64,000 nt of DNA from Phycisphaerales bacterium (GTDB lineage Bacteria > Planctomycetota > Phycisphaerae > Phycisphaerales > UBA1924), in contig JAHDXL010000003.1 of assembly GCA_023382935.1 (NCBI GenBank), forward strand, positions 241,559 to 305,558. Direction: 5' to 3'. Of this stretch, positions 8,490 through 16,622 are shown in pieces. The notes beneath the pieces were generated by a model. The model was not told the origin of the DNA. It searched no databases and worked only from the letters and a program-made list of their open reading frames with translations. Each line of letters opens with the position of its first letter. Position 1 is the first letter of the stretch. The translations under genes and the position numbers were made by a program.

Positions 8490-9389
8490 ATTTCCGCCTT
8501 CTCCTCGATTGATCTGCGGGATCCGCGCCAGGTCATCGGCGCGCTGAGGGAAGGTGCGGCCGCCAATCGCTCCGCCGGGTGTCGCTACCGCTCGATCGAC
8601 GTGATCTCGCCTCCGGGACGGCTGATCGCGACCGGCGACCTGCACGACAACCCGCTGCACTTCACGCGCCTGATCGAACTGGCCGGGTTGGCCGAAGGCG
8701 CCGAGCCGGCACACGTCACCCTGCACGAGATCATCCATCCGGACCAGTTGCTGGGGGATGTGGACTTTTCATACCGGGCCCTGACGCGGGTGGCGCGGCT
8801 CAAGGCCGACCACCCCGAGCATGTGCACGTGCTGCTGGCCAACCACGAGTTGGCGCAGATCATCGGATCGGGCATCGTCAAGAATGGGGTGCGCGTCGTC
8901 GAGGCCTTCAACGGGGGCATCGAGCACACCTTCAGCGATGAGGCGCCGGGCGTGATCGCGGCAATCGAGGAGTTCGTGCGCTCGATGCCTCTGGCGCTGC
9001 GGGTGCATACGCCGCGGGGAGACATCCTGTGTGCGCACAGTCTGCCCGGAACGGCCGCGATGCAGCGATTTGATACGTCGATCCTCGAACGCGATCTGAC
9101 CGACGAGGACTATGCGCCACGGCGCGGTTCGGCCCACCTGATGGTATGGGGGCGGGACTACGACGCCGAGCAGTTGGAAGACCTGGTCGAGCGTTGGGGC
9201 GTGGTGATGTTTATCCTCGGACACCAGCACGTGCCAACGGGGATCGAACTGGTGCCCCCCAACGCGGTGGTGCTCAATAGCGATCACCAGCGCGGGATGT
9301 ATCTGGAAATCGACCTGTCGGACCCGCCGACGCCCGAGCGGGCGCTGTGGGACGCGCGGCCCCTGGCTCCGTCGGGATTCATGGGCTGA
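8490..9389 (+). CDS. PPP-like metallophosphoesterase, probable ATT start
   Basis: A 299-aa calcineurin-fold phosphoesterase. Metal-binding motifs are GDLHDN, the NHE in LLANHELAQI, the His in LCAHSLPG and GHQH in FILGHQHVP, in family order. No ATG lies upstream of the GDLHDN motif. GTG 8601 would begin 8 residues before it, yet the frame is open and protein-like for 37 more codons (IDLRDPRQVIGALREG). An ATT codon at 8490 has GGAGGG at 8477-8482, well placed. It follows a protein kinase directly, which suggests a kinase/phosphatase pair; alternatively it could be a diadenosine-tetraphosphatase. Confidence 0.75.
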   Translation: MSAFSSIDLRDPRQVIGALREGAAANRSAGCRYRSIDVISPPGRLIATGDLHDNPLHFTRLIELAGLAEGAEPAHVTLHEIIHPDQLLGDVDFSYRALTRVARLKADHPEHVHVLLANHELAQIIGSGIVKNGVRVVEAFNGGIEHTFSDEAPGVIAAIEEFVRSMPLALRVHTPRGDILCAHSLPGTAAMQRFDTSILERDLTDEDYAPRRGSAHLMVWGRDYDAEQLEDLVERWGVVMFILGHQHVPTGIELVPPNAVVLNSDHQRGMYLEIDLSDPPTPERALWDARPLAPSGFMG

Positions 9390-9456
9390 GACTGTCCCGG
9401 GCCAGGCAACCTGCGAGAGAGGGCGACGGTAGAAACAACATGATCGGGAGGTCGGT

Positions 9457-10494
9457 GTGCGGCCTGAGCACCATCCATCCCGGGTTGTTGAGGCGCCCGC
9501 GTGCCCACGCTGCGGGTATGACCAGCAGGGTGCCATCGCCGCGTGGACCGACGCCTGCCCGATCGCGGGTATCTGCAGCGAGTGCGGACACACGTTCGAG
9601 TGGTCGGATGTGGTGCGTCCGGAGCGGCAGCGCCTGCACGGGTTCTTCGAGCATGAGCGCGGGGTGGTGCGATCGTGGACCAGTGCGATGCGCACGCTGC
9701 GGTGGGCGTTGCTGCCGTGGGTGTTCTGGTCGAAGGTGAGGCTGCACCATGAGGTGAAGGTGCGACGGGCTGTGTTGTGGCTGGCGGTGTGGCTGGGAAG
9801 CATGTGGATGCTGATCGCGGGTGTGCGCATCGCGGCGTACCTGGTGACGCCGTGGACGTGGCGCAGTTGGACCCTCCAACAGGACTGCCTTTTGTCGTCG
9901 AATGCGGTGCTGTACCCGTTCGCGTGCGTGGGATTGGTGCGAACGAACCCGGGGCCGAACACACCTTGGCAGACGTACTTCTGGTGGTTGGTGCCGGAGT
10001 GGAGCCCGATCTTCTTCGGGCTGCTCGCGTTCAGTGCGCTGCCTGCGCTGGCCCTGCCGATGCTGGCGGCCACATGTGCCGGTGCGAAAGTGCGCGCGGC
10101 GCACGTCTTGCGTGCGGGGATCTATGGACAGGCGTGGCTGGCGCTTCACCTCGCGCTGCTGCTGGCGATGGCTGTGCATGGGTTTGTCGCTCGGGATTTC
10201 AACGTGGCCCTGGGTGCGAGCGGGTGGTTGCTGGACACGTGGGCGGCGAACATGGCGGTGTATGCGCTGGTACTGATTGTCTGGGTTGCCACGTGGTGGT
10301 GGTGGGCGATGGCGCGGGGCGTTGCCATCAAGCGTCCGACGCTGCACTGGGCGTTGGTGATGATGCCGGCGTTGTTGGTGCTGGGAATCTTCGGGGCCAT
10401 GGACCCGGCCGCTGGCGCGTGGCTGCTGCGAGCGGAACAGAGCAGAGCGGGTTGGCGTTTATGGGACGTTTGGGTCGGGCTCTTTATGGGCTGA
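9457..10494 (+). CDS. Zinc-ribbon plus multi-pass membrane protein, unknown function
   Basis: A 345-aa protein with an N-terminal rubredoxin-like zinc ribbon, CPRCGYDQQG...ICSECGHTF (residues 16-46), followed by five or six hydrophobic segments rich in Trp. This layout recurs in planctomycete proteins of unknown role (family recollection, not checked). GTG 9457 is used, with GGGAGGT about 5 nt upstream. It stands alone, downstream of the phosphatase and upstream of a secreted PEP-CTERM protein. Confidence 0.7.
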   Translation: MRPEHHPSRVVEAPACPRCGYDQQGAIAAWTDACPIAGICSECGHTFEWSDVVRPERQRLHGFFEHERGVVRSWTSAMRTLRWALLPWVFWSKVRLHHEVKVRRAVLWLAVWLGSMWMLIAGVRIAAYLVTPWTWRSWTLQQDCLLSSNAVLYPFACVGLVRTNPGPNTPWQTYFWWLVPEWSPIFFGLLAFSALPALALPMLAATCAGAKVRAAHVLRAGIYGQAWLALHLALLLAMAVHGFVARDFNVALGASGWLLDTWAANMAVYALVLIVWVATWWWWAMARGVAIKRPTLHWALVMMPALLVLGIFGAMDPAAGAWLLRAEQSRAGWRLWDVWVGLFMG

Positions 10495-10631
10495 AGGGCC
10501 GAAATTCCGCTCAATTCCACACCCCAGGGGCTTGAGTTGCGGGGTCACTTCTGCAAGACTGTAACAGTTCCAACAGGGCCCACATCGGTGTGTCGGCCCA
10601 CCGGTCTTCCTGAAAGAAGGAGAGAGGTCAC

Positions 10632-11321
10632 ATGCAACGCATCTGCACTCTGCTGTGCGCCGGCGTGCTTGCCGGCTCGGCTCAGGCCGCCAACGTCGGA
10701 GTCGACAACTCCAGTGCGCCTTGGCTGGGGTACATGAACGTGTTTGCGCTGCCGGAGCACGGCGGCGGGTACATCTTCGGGAGTCCGTGGGGCATCGCCG
10801 ACCTGGTTGCCGTCTTCGACGACGGGTACCCCTCGGTCACCATGTATCCCAACTCGATCGGCGATCCCAACGAGTTCTGGTACCAGGATCCGACCGGCGG
10901 GGGCAACCCGAACCCCGGCGGGCCTGGCGCTCCGGGCAACAAGATCATGGAGGCCAACCTGTACCAAGAGGTCTCCGACGGCTCGCTGTCAGGCACGACG
11001 GTGACCTTCTCGGGCTACGTGCTCTCGAACACCTTCACTGATGCGCACGAGGCGCGGATTTTCATCCGCGACTTCGCGCCGGACTACTCGTCGTCGGTTG
11101 ACGTGTTCCTTGACGCGACGGTCGGGTACTTCAGCCTCAGTCTGAACACGATCGCCGACTCGGCCCGGCACGTGCAGTGGGGCTTCCAGGTCAGGGGCGT
11201 GAACGTGTGGATCACGGACATCGCGCCGTTCGGGAGCGTGACGTACAGTTCGATTCCCGCGCCGGCGTCGATGGCGCTGCTCGGGCTGGGCGCCTTGGCG
11301 CTGCGTCGCCGCCGCGCCTGA
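10632..11321 (+). CDS. PEP-CTERM-type secreted protein
   Basis: A 229-aa exported protein with signal peptide CTLLCAGVLAGSAQA and a C-terminal sorting tail, IPAPASMALLGLGALALRRR, in which a P-A/P motif, one membrane helix and an Arg cluster stand in for the classical PEP motif. The middle is a beta-rich Gly/Asn region without recognised domains. GGAGAGAGG precedes the ATG. It is probably cleaved and anchored or exported by an exosortase-like system, none of which is encoded here. A terminator follows at 11347. Confidence 0.8.
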   Translation: MQRICTLLCAGVLAGSAQAANVGVDNSSAPWLGYMNVFALPEHGGGYIFGSPWGIADLVAVFDDGYPSVTMYPNSIGDPNEFWYQDPTGGGNPNPGGPGAPGNKIMEANLYQEVSDGSLSGTTVTFSGYVLSNTFTDAHEARIFIRDFAPDYSSSVDVFLDATVGYFSLSLNTIADSARHVQWGFQVRGVNVWITDIAPFGSVTYSSIPAPASMALLGLGALALRRRRA

Positions 11322-11346
11322 TCGCGATCGGAGTTCGGATGACAAG

Positions 11347-11376
11347 CAAGGCCGTCGGCGTGTGCCGGCGGCCTTG
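11347..11376 (+). terminator. Intrinsic terminator after PEP-CTERM gene
   Basis: A 13-bp stem beginning CAAGGCCG and ending CGGCCTTG, with one G-T wobble and a GTGT loop, followed by TGCTTTT. It lies 26 bp after the stop of the PEP-CTERM gene. Confidence 0.8.
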
Positions 11377-11512
11377 TGCTTTTCTGAGCCTTCGTCGCTT
11401 CAACCCCTCATTTCCACTCGGGGCTTGGTTCCGACCCCGTGACCGCATGGTTCGCCCATTTGGCCATCTCGCTACTTGGCGATCCGATCCTCTCTTCGGT
11501 ACCCTGTGGTCC

Positions 11513-12220
11513 ATGCAGAGCAAAGCCACCACGGTTGATCAGTATCTGGCCGAACTTCCCGAAGACCGTCGCGCGACCATGATCGCGCTCCGGCAGGTGT
11601 TTCTCGAGAAACTGCCGGAGGGGTACGTCGAGGGTATGGCGTACGGCATGATCGGATACCACGTGCCGCACTCGACGTATCCGGCCGGGTATCACTGCGA
11701 CCCGCGCCAGCCGCTGCCGTTTGCGGGTCTGGCGGCCCAGAAGAACCACTACTCGCTGTACCTCTTCTGTATCTATGGGAGCCAGGAGTTCACGGCCCGT
11801 TTCCGCGAACGGTGGGAAGCGACGGGCAGGAAGTTGGACATGGGCAAGGGGTGCGTGCGCTTCAAGCGGCTGGAGGACGTGCCGCTCGAGGTGGTGGGTG
11901 AGGCGATCGGCAGCGTGCCGGTGGACACATTCATCGCGCTCTACGAGCAGAACCTGCGCGGGGCAGCGCGGACCAAGGCGGCTTCGGCAAGGGCGTCGAG
12001 CGACAAGCCTCGGGCGGCCTCGAAAAAGGCAGTGAGCAACGCATTCAGGAAGACGTCGAAGAAGATGGCCAAGAAGAGCGCCCTCAAGAAGGCCGCGAAG
12101 AAGACAGGCGGCAAGACCTCGGGACGCAATACGTTGACGGCCCGGGCGGGCAAGGCTGCAAAGTCAGCGCGATCCGCCTCGCGCAAAAAGGTCACCAAGC
12201 GCGCGTCGAAGGGGCGGTGA
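11513..12220 (+). CDS. DUF1801 protein with histone-H1-like lysine/alanine tail
   Basis: A 235-aa protein. Residues 1-145 form a DUF1801-type (YdhG-like) domain: TVDQYLAELPEDRRATMIAL, PEGYVEGMAYGMIGYHVPHS, QKNHYSLYLF and MGKGCVRFKRLEDVPLEVV. From about residue 146 the chain becomes almost only Lys, Ala, Arg, Ser and Thr (KKAAKK, KSALKKAAKKT and similar), like the C-terminal tail of histone H1 or bacterial HU/Hc1 proteins. The tail would bind DNA without sequence preference. ATG 11513 is the first start that gives the conserved domain an N-terminus. The function of the domain is unknown. Confidence 0.8.
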   Translation: MQSKATTVDQYLAELPEDRRATMIALRQVFLEKLPEGYVEGMAYGMIGYHVPHSTYPAGYHCDPRQPLPFAGLAAQKNHYSLYLFCIYGSQEFTARFRERWEATGRKLDMGKGCVRFKRLEDVPLEVVGEAIGSVPVDTFIALYEQNLRGAARTKAASARASSDKPRAASKKAVSNAFRKTSKKMAKKSALKKAAKKTGGKTSGRNTLTARAGKAAKSARSASRKKVTKRASKGR

Positions 12221-12252
12221 ACGATCGGCCGGCGCGGCGCCTCAGGGCGGCG

Positions 12253-12876
12253 TCAGTCCGGCTGGACCGGCGGGGAGTCCGCGGGCGCCGATGCGAGCGC
12301 CAAGCGCTCGCGGATGCGTTGGGCGAGTGCTTCGGCCAGTTGGTCGTCGCGGGCAACGGGCTGCGAGTAGGAGTTGGGCTGTCCGCGCTGCGGGCCGAGC
12401 ATGTCGCGCGAGTGTGTGCTGCGGCTGATGGTTTCGGTCTCGACGCGCCAGCCCGAGCGGCGGACGCGATAGACGATGACTTCAACGGTGGCCTGCAACT
12501 CGCCCGCGGCGGCGGCGAGGTCGTCGGTCGGCCCCTCGATAGGTTCGACGATCAGCCGCGCGACGCGCTCGTGCTGGTTGAGCAGGTCGGACCACTCCTG
12601 CCGGAGCGTGGCCTGCTCTGTGTCCCAGGGCGTTGCCAGCCCGGCCGAGTGCTTGGGCTGGGTTTCGATGATGCCGGCGCGGGCGTCGACGCGGTCGATG
12701 ATGAATCGCGCGTCGAGGAACGCCTCGCGGGCCGCGTCGATGGTCGCGCCGTATTGGTCGGACGGCACCGTGAACGAGACTCCACCGCGGGGAGAGGCGC
12801 AGCCGGTCAGAGTCGCGGCCACCAGGGCTTCGGCGAGCGGACGGAGTTTTGTTCGGCAGGAAGGCATGGGGAGCAT
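12253..12876 (-). CDS. Lipoprotein, unknown function
   Basis: A 207-aa predicted lipoprotein with signal PLAEALVAATLTGC and the lipobox ending at about residue 26. The mature protein is a soluble alpha/beta domain that repeats charged motifs (DAAREAFLDARFIIDRVDAR, RQEWSDLLNQHERVARLIVEP) and ends in a Pro-rich stretch. I do not recognise the family. It is 12 bp downstream of nuoB on the same strand and convergent with the DUF1801 gene. Confidence 0.7.
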   Translation of the reverse strand: MLPMPSCRTKLRPLAEALVAATLTGCASPRGGVSFTVPSDQYGATIDAAREAFLDARFIIDRVDARAGIIETQPKHSAGLATPWDTEQATLRQEWSDLLNQHERVARLIVEPIEGPTDDLAAAAGELQATVEVIVYRVRRSGWRVETETISRSTHSRDMLGPQRGQPNSYSQPVARDDQLAEALAQRIRERLALASAPADSPPVQPD

Positions 12877-12888
12877 CCGTCGCGGAGT

Positions 12889-13458
12889 TTACCGCGAGAC
12901 GCTCAGGCCCACCGGCTGCGGGCGCGTGCTGTAGTTGGGTTGCAGCGCGATGCCCAGCGGGATGCGGCGACCATCCGGGCCCTTGGGCGGAATGTTGTCC
13001 TCGTCGATGATCCTCTGGATGGTCATGACGGCCTCGATGAGCATTTCCGGGCGCGGCGGGCAGCCGGGGACGTAGACGTCGACGGGGATGAACTGGTCGC
13101 AGCCCTGGACAGTGGCGTAGGTGTCGAAGACGCCGCCGGTGGAGGCGCAGGCGCCCATCGAGATCACCCACTTGGGCTCGGTCATCTGCTCGTAGATGCG
13201 CTGGAGGACGGGGAGCGTCTTGATGGCGATGCGCCCCGCCACGATGAGCAGGTCGCTCTGGCGCGGGCTGAAGCGCATGACCTCGGCCCCGAAGCGGGCC
13301 AGGTCGTAGCGGCTCGACGCGGTGGCCATCAGTTCGATCCCGCAGCAGGCGGTGGCAAAAGGCAGGGGCCAGATGGACGAGCGACGGGCCCAGTTGATCA
13401 CCCGCTGGAGGCTGGTCGTCAGGACGGTGTCAGAAGAGAGCGCGGCTTCGATACCCAT
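12889..13458 (-). CDS. nuoB: NADH-quinone oxidoreductase subunit B
   Basis: A 189-aa complex I subunit carrying the terminal 4Fe-4S cluster N2, which passes electrons to quinone. All four ligand cysteines are visible: the CC pair in [12 protein letters not shown], the Cys in MGACASTGG and the Cys in VPGCPPRPE. Length and motifs are standard. ATG 13458 has GGGAGG about 10 nt upstream and is preferred to an in-frame ATG at 13488. None of the other nuo genes is adjacent, so this is a detached copy. It lies between an ACT-domain gene and a lipoprotein gene. Confidence 0.93.
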   Translation of the reverse strand: MGIEAALSSDTVLTTSLQRVINWARRSSIWPLPFATACCGIELMATASSRYDLARFGAEVMRFSPRQSDLLIVAGRIAIKTLPVLQRIYEQMTEPKWVISMGACASTGGVFDTYATVQGCDQFIPVDVYVPGCPPRPEMLIEAVMTIQRIIDEDNIPPKGPDGRRIPLGIALQPNYSTRPQPVGLSVSR

Positions 13459-13522
13459 AGCAGTCGGCCTCCCGGGCTTTGCGAGCAATCGTATGCGGCG
13501 AGGGGGGTGTTCGAGCGGCGTC

Positions 13523-13960
13523 TCACTTCACCGCGTGGTCAGGCCATTGGAGAGAATTGATTGCTTCAATACCCCTGTTCAGGTCATCAACGCGCATCAC
13601 GGCCCGGGTGCTGCGCCCGGGCGAAGGCGAGGTGAAGTAGACGTACTGGATGTTGATGCGGGCGTCGGCCAGCCCCATGGCCACGTCACGCAGGGCTCCG
13701 GGGCGATTCTCGATGTCGAAGGCAATGACCTGGCTTTCCACCACCGGCCCGACGCCGGACTCGACCATGGACTCGCACACGTGCCGCATGGCCTCTTCCG
13801 GCTCGGCGATCAGACGGACCAGCCCCTTGTCCTTGTACTCGGTGACGCACAGCCCGTGGATGGTGACGCCCGCGGCCGCACTGGCTTCGAGCAGTCCGGC
13901 CAGTTCGCCGGGTCGCTGGGCCACGTAGATCGAGAACTCGGTGAGGCGTTCACTCTGCAT
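13523..13960 (-). CDS. Tandem ACT-domain protein
   Basis: A 145-aa protein made of two ACT-like regulatory domains, residues 7-65 ([18 protein letters not shown]) and 77-140 ([20 protein letters not shown]). The RPGELA and RPGALR turns are the usual ligand-binding positions. It resembles stand-alone amino-acid-binding proteins of the planctomycete/clostridial type. The ligand is unknown. It lies 64 bp upstream of nuoB on the same strand. Confidence 0.82.
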   Translation of the reverse strand: MQSERLTEFSIYVAQRPGELAGLLEASAAAGVTIHGLCVTEYKDKGLVRLIAEPEEAMRHVCESMVESGVGPVVESQVIAFDIENRPGALRDVAMGLADARINIQYVYFTSPSPGRSTRAVMRVDDLNRGIEAINSLQWPDHAVK

Positions 13961-14067
13961 GGTGGGTAACCGCGATGGTAGGCGGCAAACGGTGGGGAGG
14001 CGTGCGGGAAGAGATCATCGGTTCCAACCTGGTCGGAGCAGACGAAAGCAGTCCACGTTCTGGGGAA

Positions 14068-15486
14068 TCAGGCGCTTGTGCCCTTGGCCACATCCGCCAG
14101 CGTCGATTCGCCCAGCGTGGCGGCGGCGGCCTGGCGCATCTGCTTGACCTGCACCGGGGCCTCATAGCCCGAGAGCGACTCGGCCGCGTGCAGCATTGCC
14201 ACCGCGGGGATCCCTTCGGGCGGCTTGGCCAGGCAATAGGCGTTGGCCTGGTCGGTCACCTCGTGCAGCAGCCCATCTCGGCGCAGCACTTCGACCATGC
14301 GGGCGCAGATGCCGTTGGGCAGCCCGGTGTCCTGGGCCAAGTCTTCGATGCAGGCGGGCTTGCCGTCGCAGAAGCGTCGAACCAGGGAAGTGCCGATTGC
14401 CAGCACCATCGCCGGCTCGATGACGCGCGGGCCGTCGTCGGGCGTGCGGGCCTTGGAGGCCTCATCGTGCCCGATGTGCTGGAGGATGTAGGACACCTGG
14501 AGCCCGAAGAGCACGATCATCCAGGTGATGTAGACCCACAGAAGGAAGAGGGGGATGAGAGCGAGCGAGCCGTAGAAGCGGGCGTACCCGGTGAAATGGG
14601 AGAGGTACTGGGTGAAGCCCCACTTGCCGGCTTCCCAGAGGATGGCGGCCACGAGGGCGCCGACCAGGGCTGGGCGGAACTGCACGCGCGTGTTCGGAAT
14701 GCGTGAATAGGCAATGGTGAGCAGAAGGGTGCTGATGAGCACGGTGGCCAGGTAGCCCAGGATATTGACGCGAATCCAGGAGAGGACGCCTGCGTCCTCA
14801 ACACTGACGACCCAGTGCCGGAACTGCTGTCCGACCAGGAAGGTGGCGCCGAGCAGGATGGTCCCCAGCGTGAGGATGGTCCAGTAGAGGGTGATGCGGC
14901 TCCACCAGTTGCGTCCGATCACGCAGCGGTAGATGAGGTTGAACGCGCGTTCGATCTCGACGAGCATGGAGATGGCCGCGTAGGTGAGGATGAGCGCGCT
15001 GGCAAAGCCGATGGCGGCCTTGGGAACGTTGCGGATGCGCTGGATCAGGTCGGCGATCCAGTCTTCCAGGCGACGAGTCTGAGACTCGGCGAACTGCGCG
15101 GCCTGCTGGGTCTGCATCCACTCGTCCGGGTTGGACTGCGTCGGATCGGCCGAAGGGTCGCGTGAGTCGGTCGGAACGATATCTGGAGGCGGCTCGATGA
15201 CGATCTCGCTCAGCCCGGTGAACTCGAGCAGGTCGTTGATGCCCTGCTCCATCTTCTGCTCGGGCACGATCGCGCCGACGACCACCAGCGCGATGACCAG
15301 CACGGGGACGATGCCGAAGATGGTGCGGTAGGCCAGCGCGGCAGCCATGCGCGGGATCTGCGAGCGGTACAACTGGTTGAGCCCGCTGCGAACGGCTTCG
15401 GCGGCGCGCTGGATGTTCTTGCGCTCCTCGACGACGCGCCGAATCGCCTGGGGAACCGGGGCCGTCTTGGGAGAGGGCGTGTTCAC
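14068..15486 (-). CDS. YihY/BrkB-family membrane protein
   Basis: A 472-aa inner-membrane protein with six hydrophobic segments: RMAAALAYRTIFGIVPVLV near the start, the family motif IERAFNLIYR...RNWWSRI near 180-200, and WEAGKWGFTQYL...FYGSLALIPLFLLWVYITW near 300-345. The GTG start at 15486 overlaps the rluB stop by 4 bp (GTGA). The C-terminal 110 residues form a soluble region with a winged-helix look (RDGLLHEV, QVKQMRQAAAATL). Historically mis-annotated as RNase BN; the actual function is uncertain. Confidence 0.85.
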   Translation of the reverse strand: MNTPSPKTAPVPQAIRRVVEERKNIQRAAEAVRSGLNQLYRSQIPRMAAALAYRTIFGIVPVLVIALVVVGAIVPEQKMEQGINDLLEFTGLSEIVIEPPPDIVPTDSRDPSADPTQSNPDEWMQTQQAAQFAESQTRRLEDWIADLIQRIRNVPKAAIGFASALILTYAAISMLVEIERAFNLIYRCVIGRNWWSRITLYWTILTLGTILLGATFLVGQQFRHWVVSVEDAGVLSWIRVNILGYLATVLISTLLLTIAYSRIPNTRVQFRPALVGALVAAILWEAGKWGFTQYLSHFTGYARFYGSLALIPLFLLWVYITWMIVLFGLQVSYILQHIGHDEASKARTPDDGPRVIEPAMVLAIGTSLVRRFCDGKPACIEDLAQDTGLPNGICARMVEVLRRDGLLHEVTDQANAYCLAKPPEGIPAVAMLHAAESLSGYEAPVQVKQMRQAAAATLGESTLADVAKGTSA

Positions 15487-16505
15487 GGGCGTGATCCTGG
15501 CTGGCGCGCGGAGCGGGCCTGCGGCTGTCCATCGGCCTTCGGACGTGCCGCGCGTGATTTTGCGCCAGATTGTGCAGGCTCGCCTGACTTCTTGCCCGGT
15601 GCGGGGGCCGGGGAACCGGCGGGCCCTCGCGGCCTGGGGGCAGACTTCTGCGGCGTTCCCTTGACGGGCGCGGAGGAGCGGGAGCCCGCCCCCCGCTCGG
15701 GCGGCACGGCGGCCGCTCGCTTGAGAGCGCGGATTTCGTGTCGGTCCAGTTCGCGCCAATGTCCCCGGGCCACGCCCTTGAGCGAGAGCGGACCCATGCC
15801 AACGCGTTCGAGGCTCTTGACGGGGTACCCGACCGCCGCGAGCAGACGTCGCACCTGCCGGTTGCGTCCTTCGCGGAGCGTGAGTTCCAGTGTGGTGCGC
15901 TGGTGCTCGCGCCGCACCACGCGGACTTCAACGTGGGCGGTGCGCGACGCGCCCAGCGTGCGCCCGGCCTTGCGATCGGCCAGAAAGATGCCGCGTTCAA
16001 GTTCAGCGACCGCGTCGTCTTCAATGGTGCCCTTGACCACCGCGCGATAGGTCTTGGGCACGCCATAGCGCGGGTGGGTCAACTGGTTGGCCAGGTCCCC
16101 GTCGTTGGTGAGCAGCAGGAGCCCGGTGGTGTCGTAGTCGAGCCGTCCGACCGGGAAGAGGCGCGACTTCTGCGGGTGGTCGACCAGGTCGATCACGGTG
16201 CGGCGATCGGAGCCGGGCTCGTCGGCGTTAGTGGTCAAGGTGCGCGAGGGCTTGTTGAGGAGGATGTAGAGTTTGCGTTCCGGCTCGCGGCGGATGGGGC
16301 GGCCTTCGACCAGGATGCGGTCGTCCTCCGGGTTGACAAAGACCGGGAGTTGTGTGACGACCTCGCCGTTGACTTCGACGGCTCCGGATTCGATGAGGCG
16401 TTCGCACTCGCGGCGGGACGCGACGCCGGCGTCGGCAAGCACGCGCTGGAGGCGTTCACCCTTGTTTGGGGGTATGAGTTGGGAGCCTCTGGAGGAGCGT
16501 GGCAT
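15483..16505 (-). CDS. rluB: 23S rRNA pseudouridine synthase RluB/RsuA family
   Basis: A 340-aa enzyme that isomerises a uridine in large-subunit rRNA. It has an N-terminal S4 domain (GERLQRVLADAGVASRREC), then the RsuA catalytic core with LFPVGRLDYDTTGLLLLTND, whose Asp in RLDYDTTG is the nucleophile, and the conserved LREGRNRQVRRL. The C-terminal 80 residues are a low-complexity Pro/Ala/Lys/Arg extension absent from E. coli RluB. ATG 16505 was chosen because the upstream extension has no matching family sequence. The stop overlaps the GTG start of the BrkB gene. Confidence 0.88.
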   Translation of the reverse strand: MPRSSRGSQLIPPNKGERLQRVLADAGVASRRECERLIESGAVEVNGEVVTQLPVFVNPEDDRILVEGRPIRREPERKLYILLNKPSRTLTTNADEPGSDRRTVIDLVDHPQKSRLFPVGRLDYDTTGLLLLTNDGDLANQLTHPRYGVPKTYRAVVKGTIEDDAVAELERGIFLADRKAGRTLGASRTAHVEVRVVRREHQRTTLELTLREGRNRQVRRLLAAVGYPVKSLERVGMGPLSLKGVARGHWRELDRHEIRALKRAAAVPPERGAGSRSSAPVKGTPQKSAPRPRGPAGSPAPAPGKKSGEPAQSGAKSRAARPKADGQPQARSARQPGSRP

Positions 16506-16622
16506 CGGGAGAGTGTAAGCGGGGGCTGCGCGTCGTCGCAGCGCGGGCATGGGCTTGAAAGGCAGACGGGAGAAAGGGCCGATCGGACCGTTTGCACGCT
16601 GATGTTGCGCGGAGCCAACGCG

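Noticed and set aside
15738-16622. N-terminal extension of the coiled-coil protein
   Set aside because: The upstream frame is antisense to rluB; the Shine-Dalgarno supports the start at 16623.
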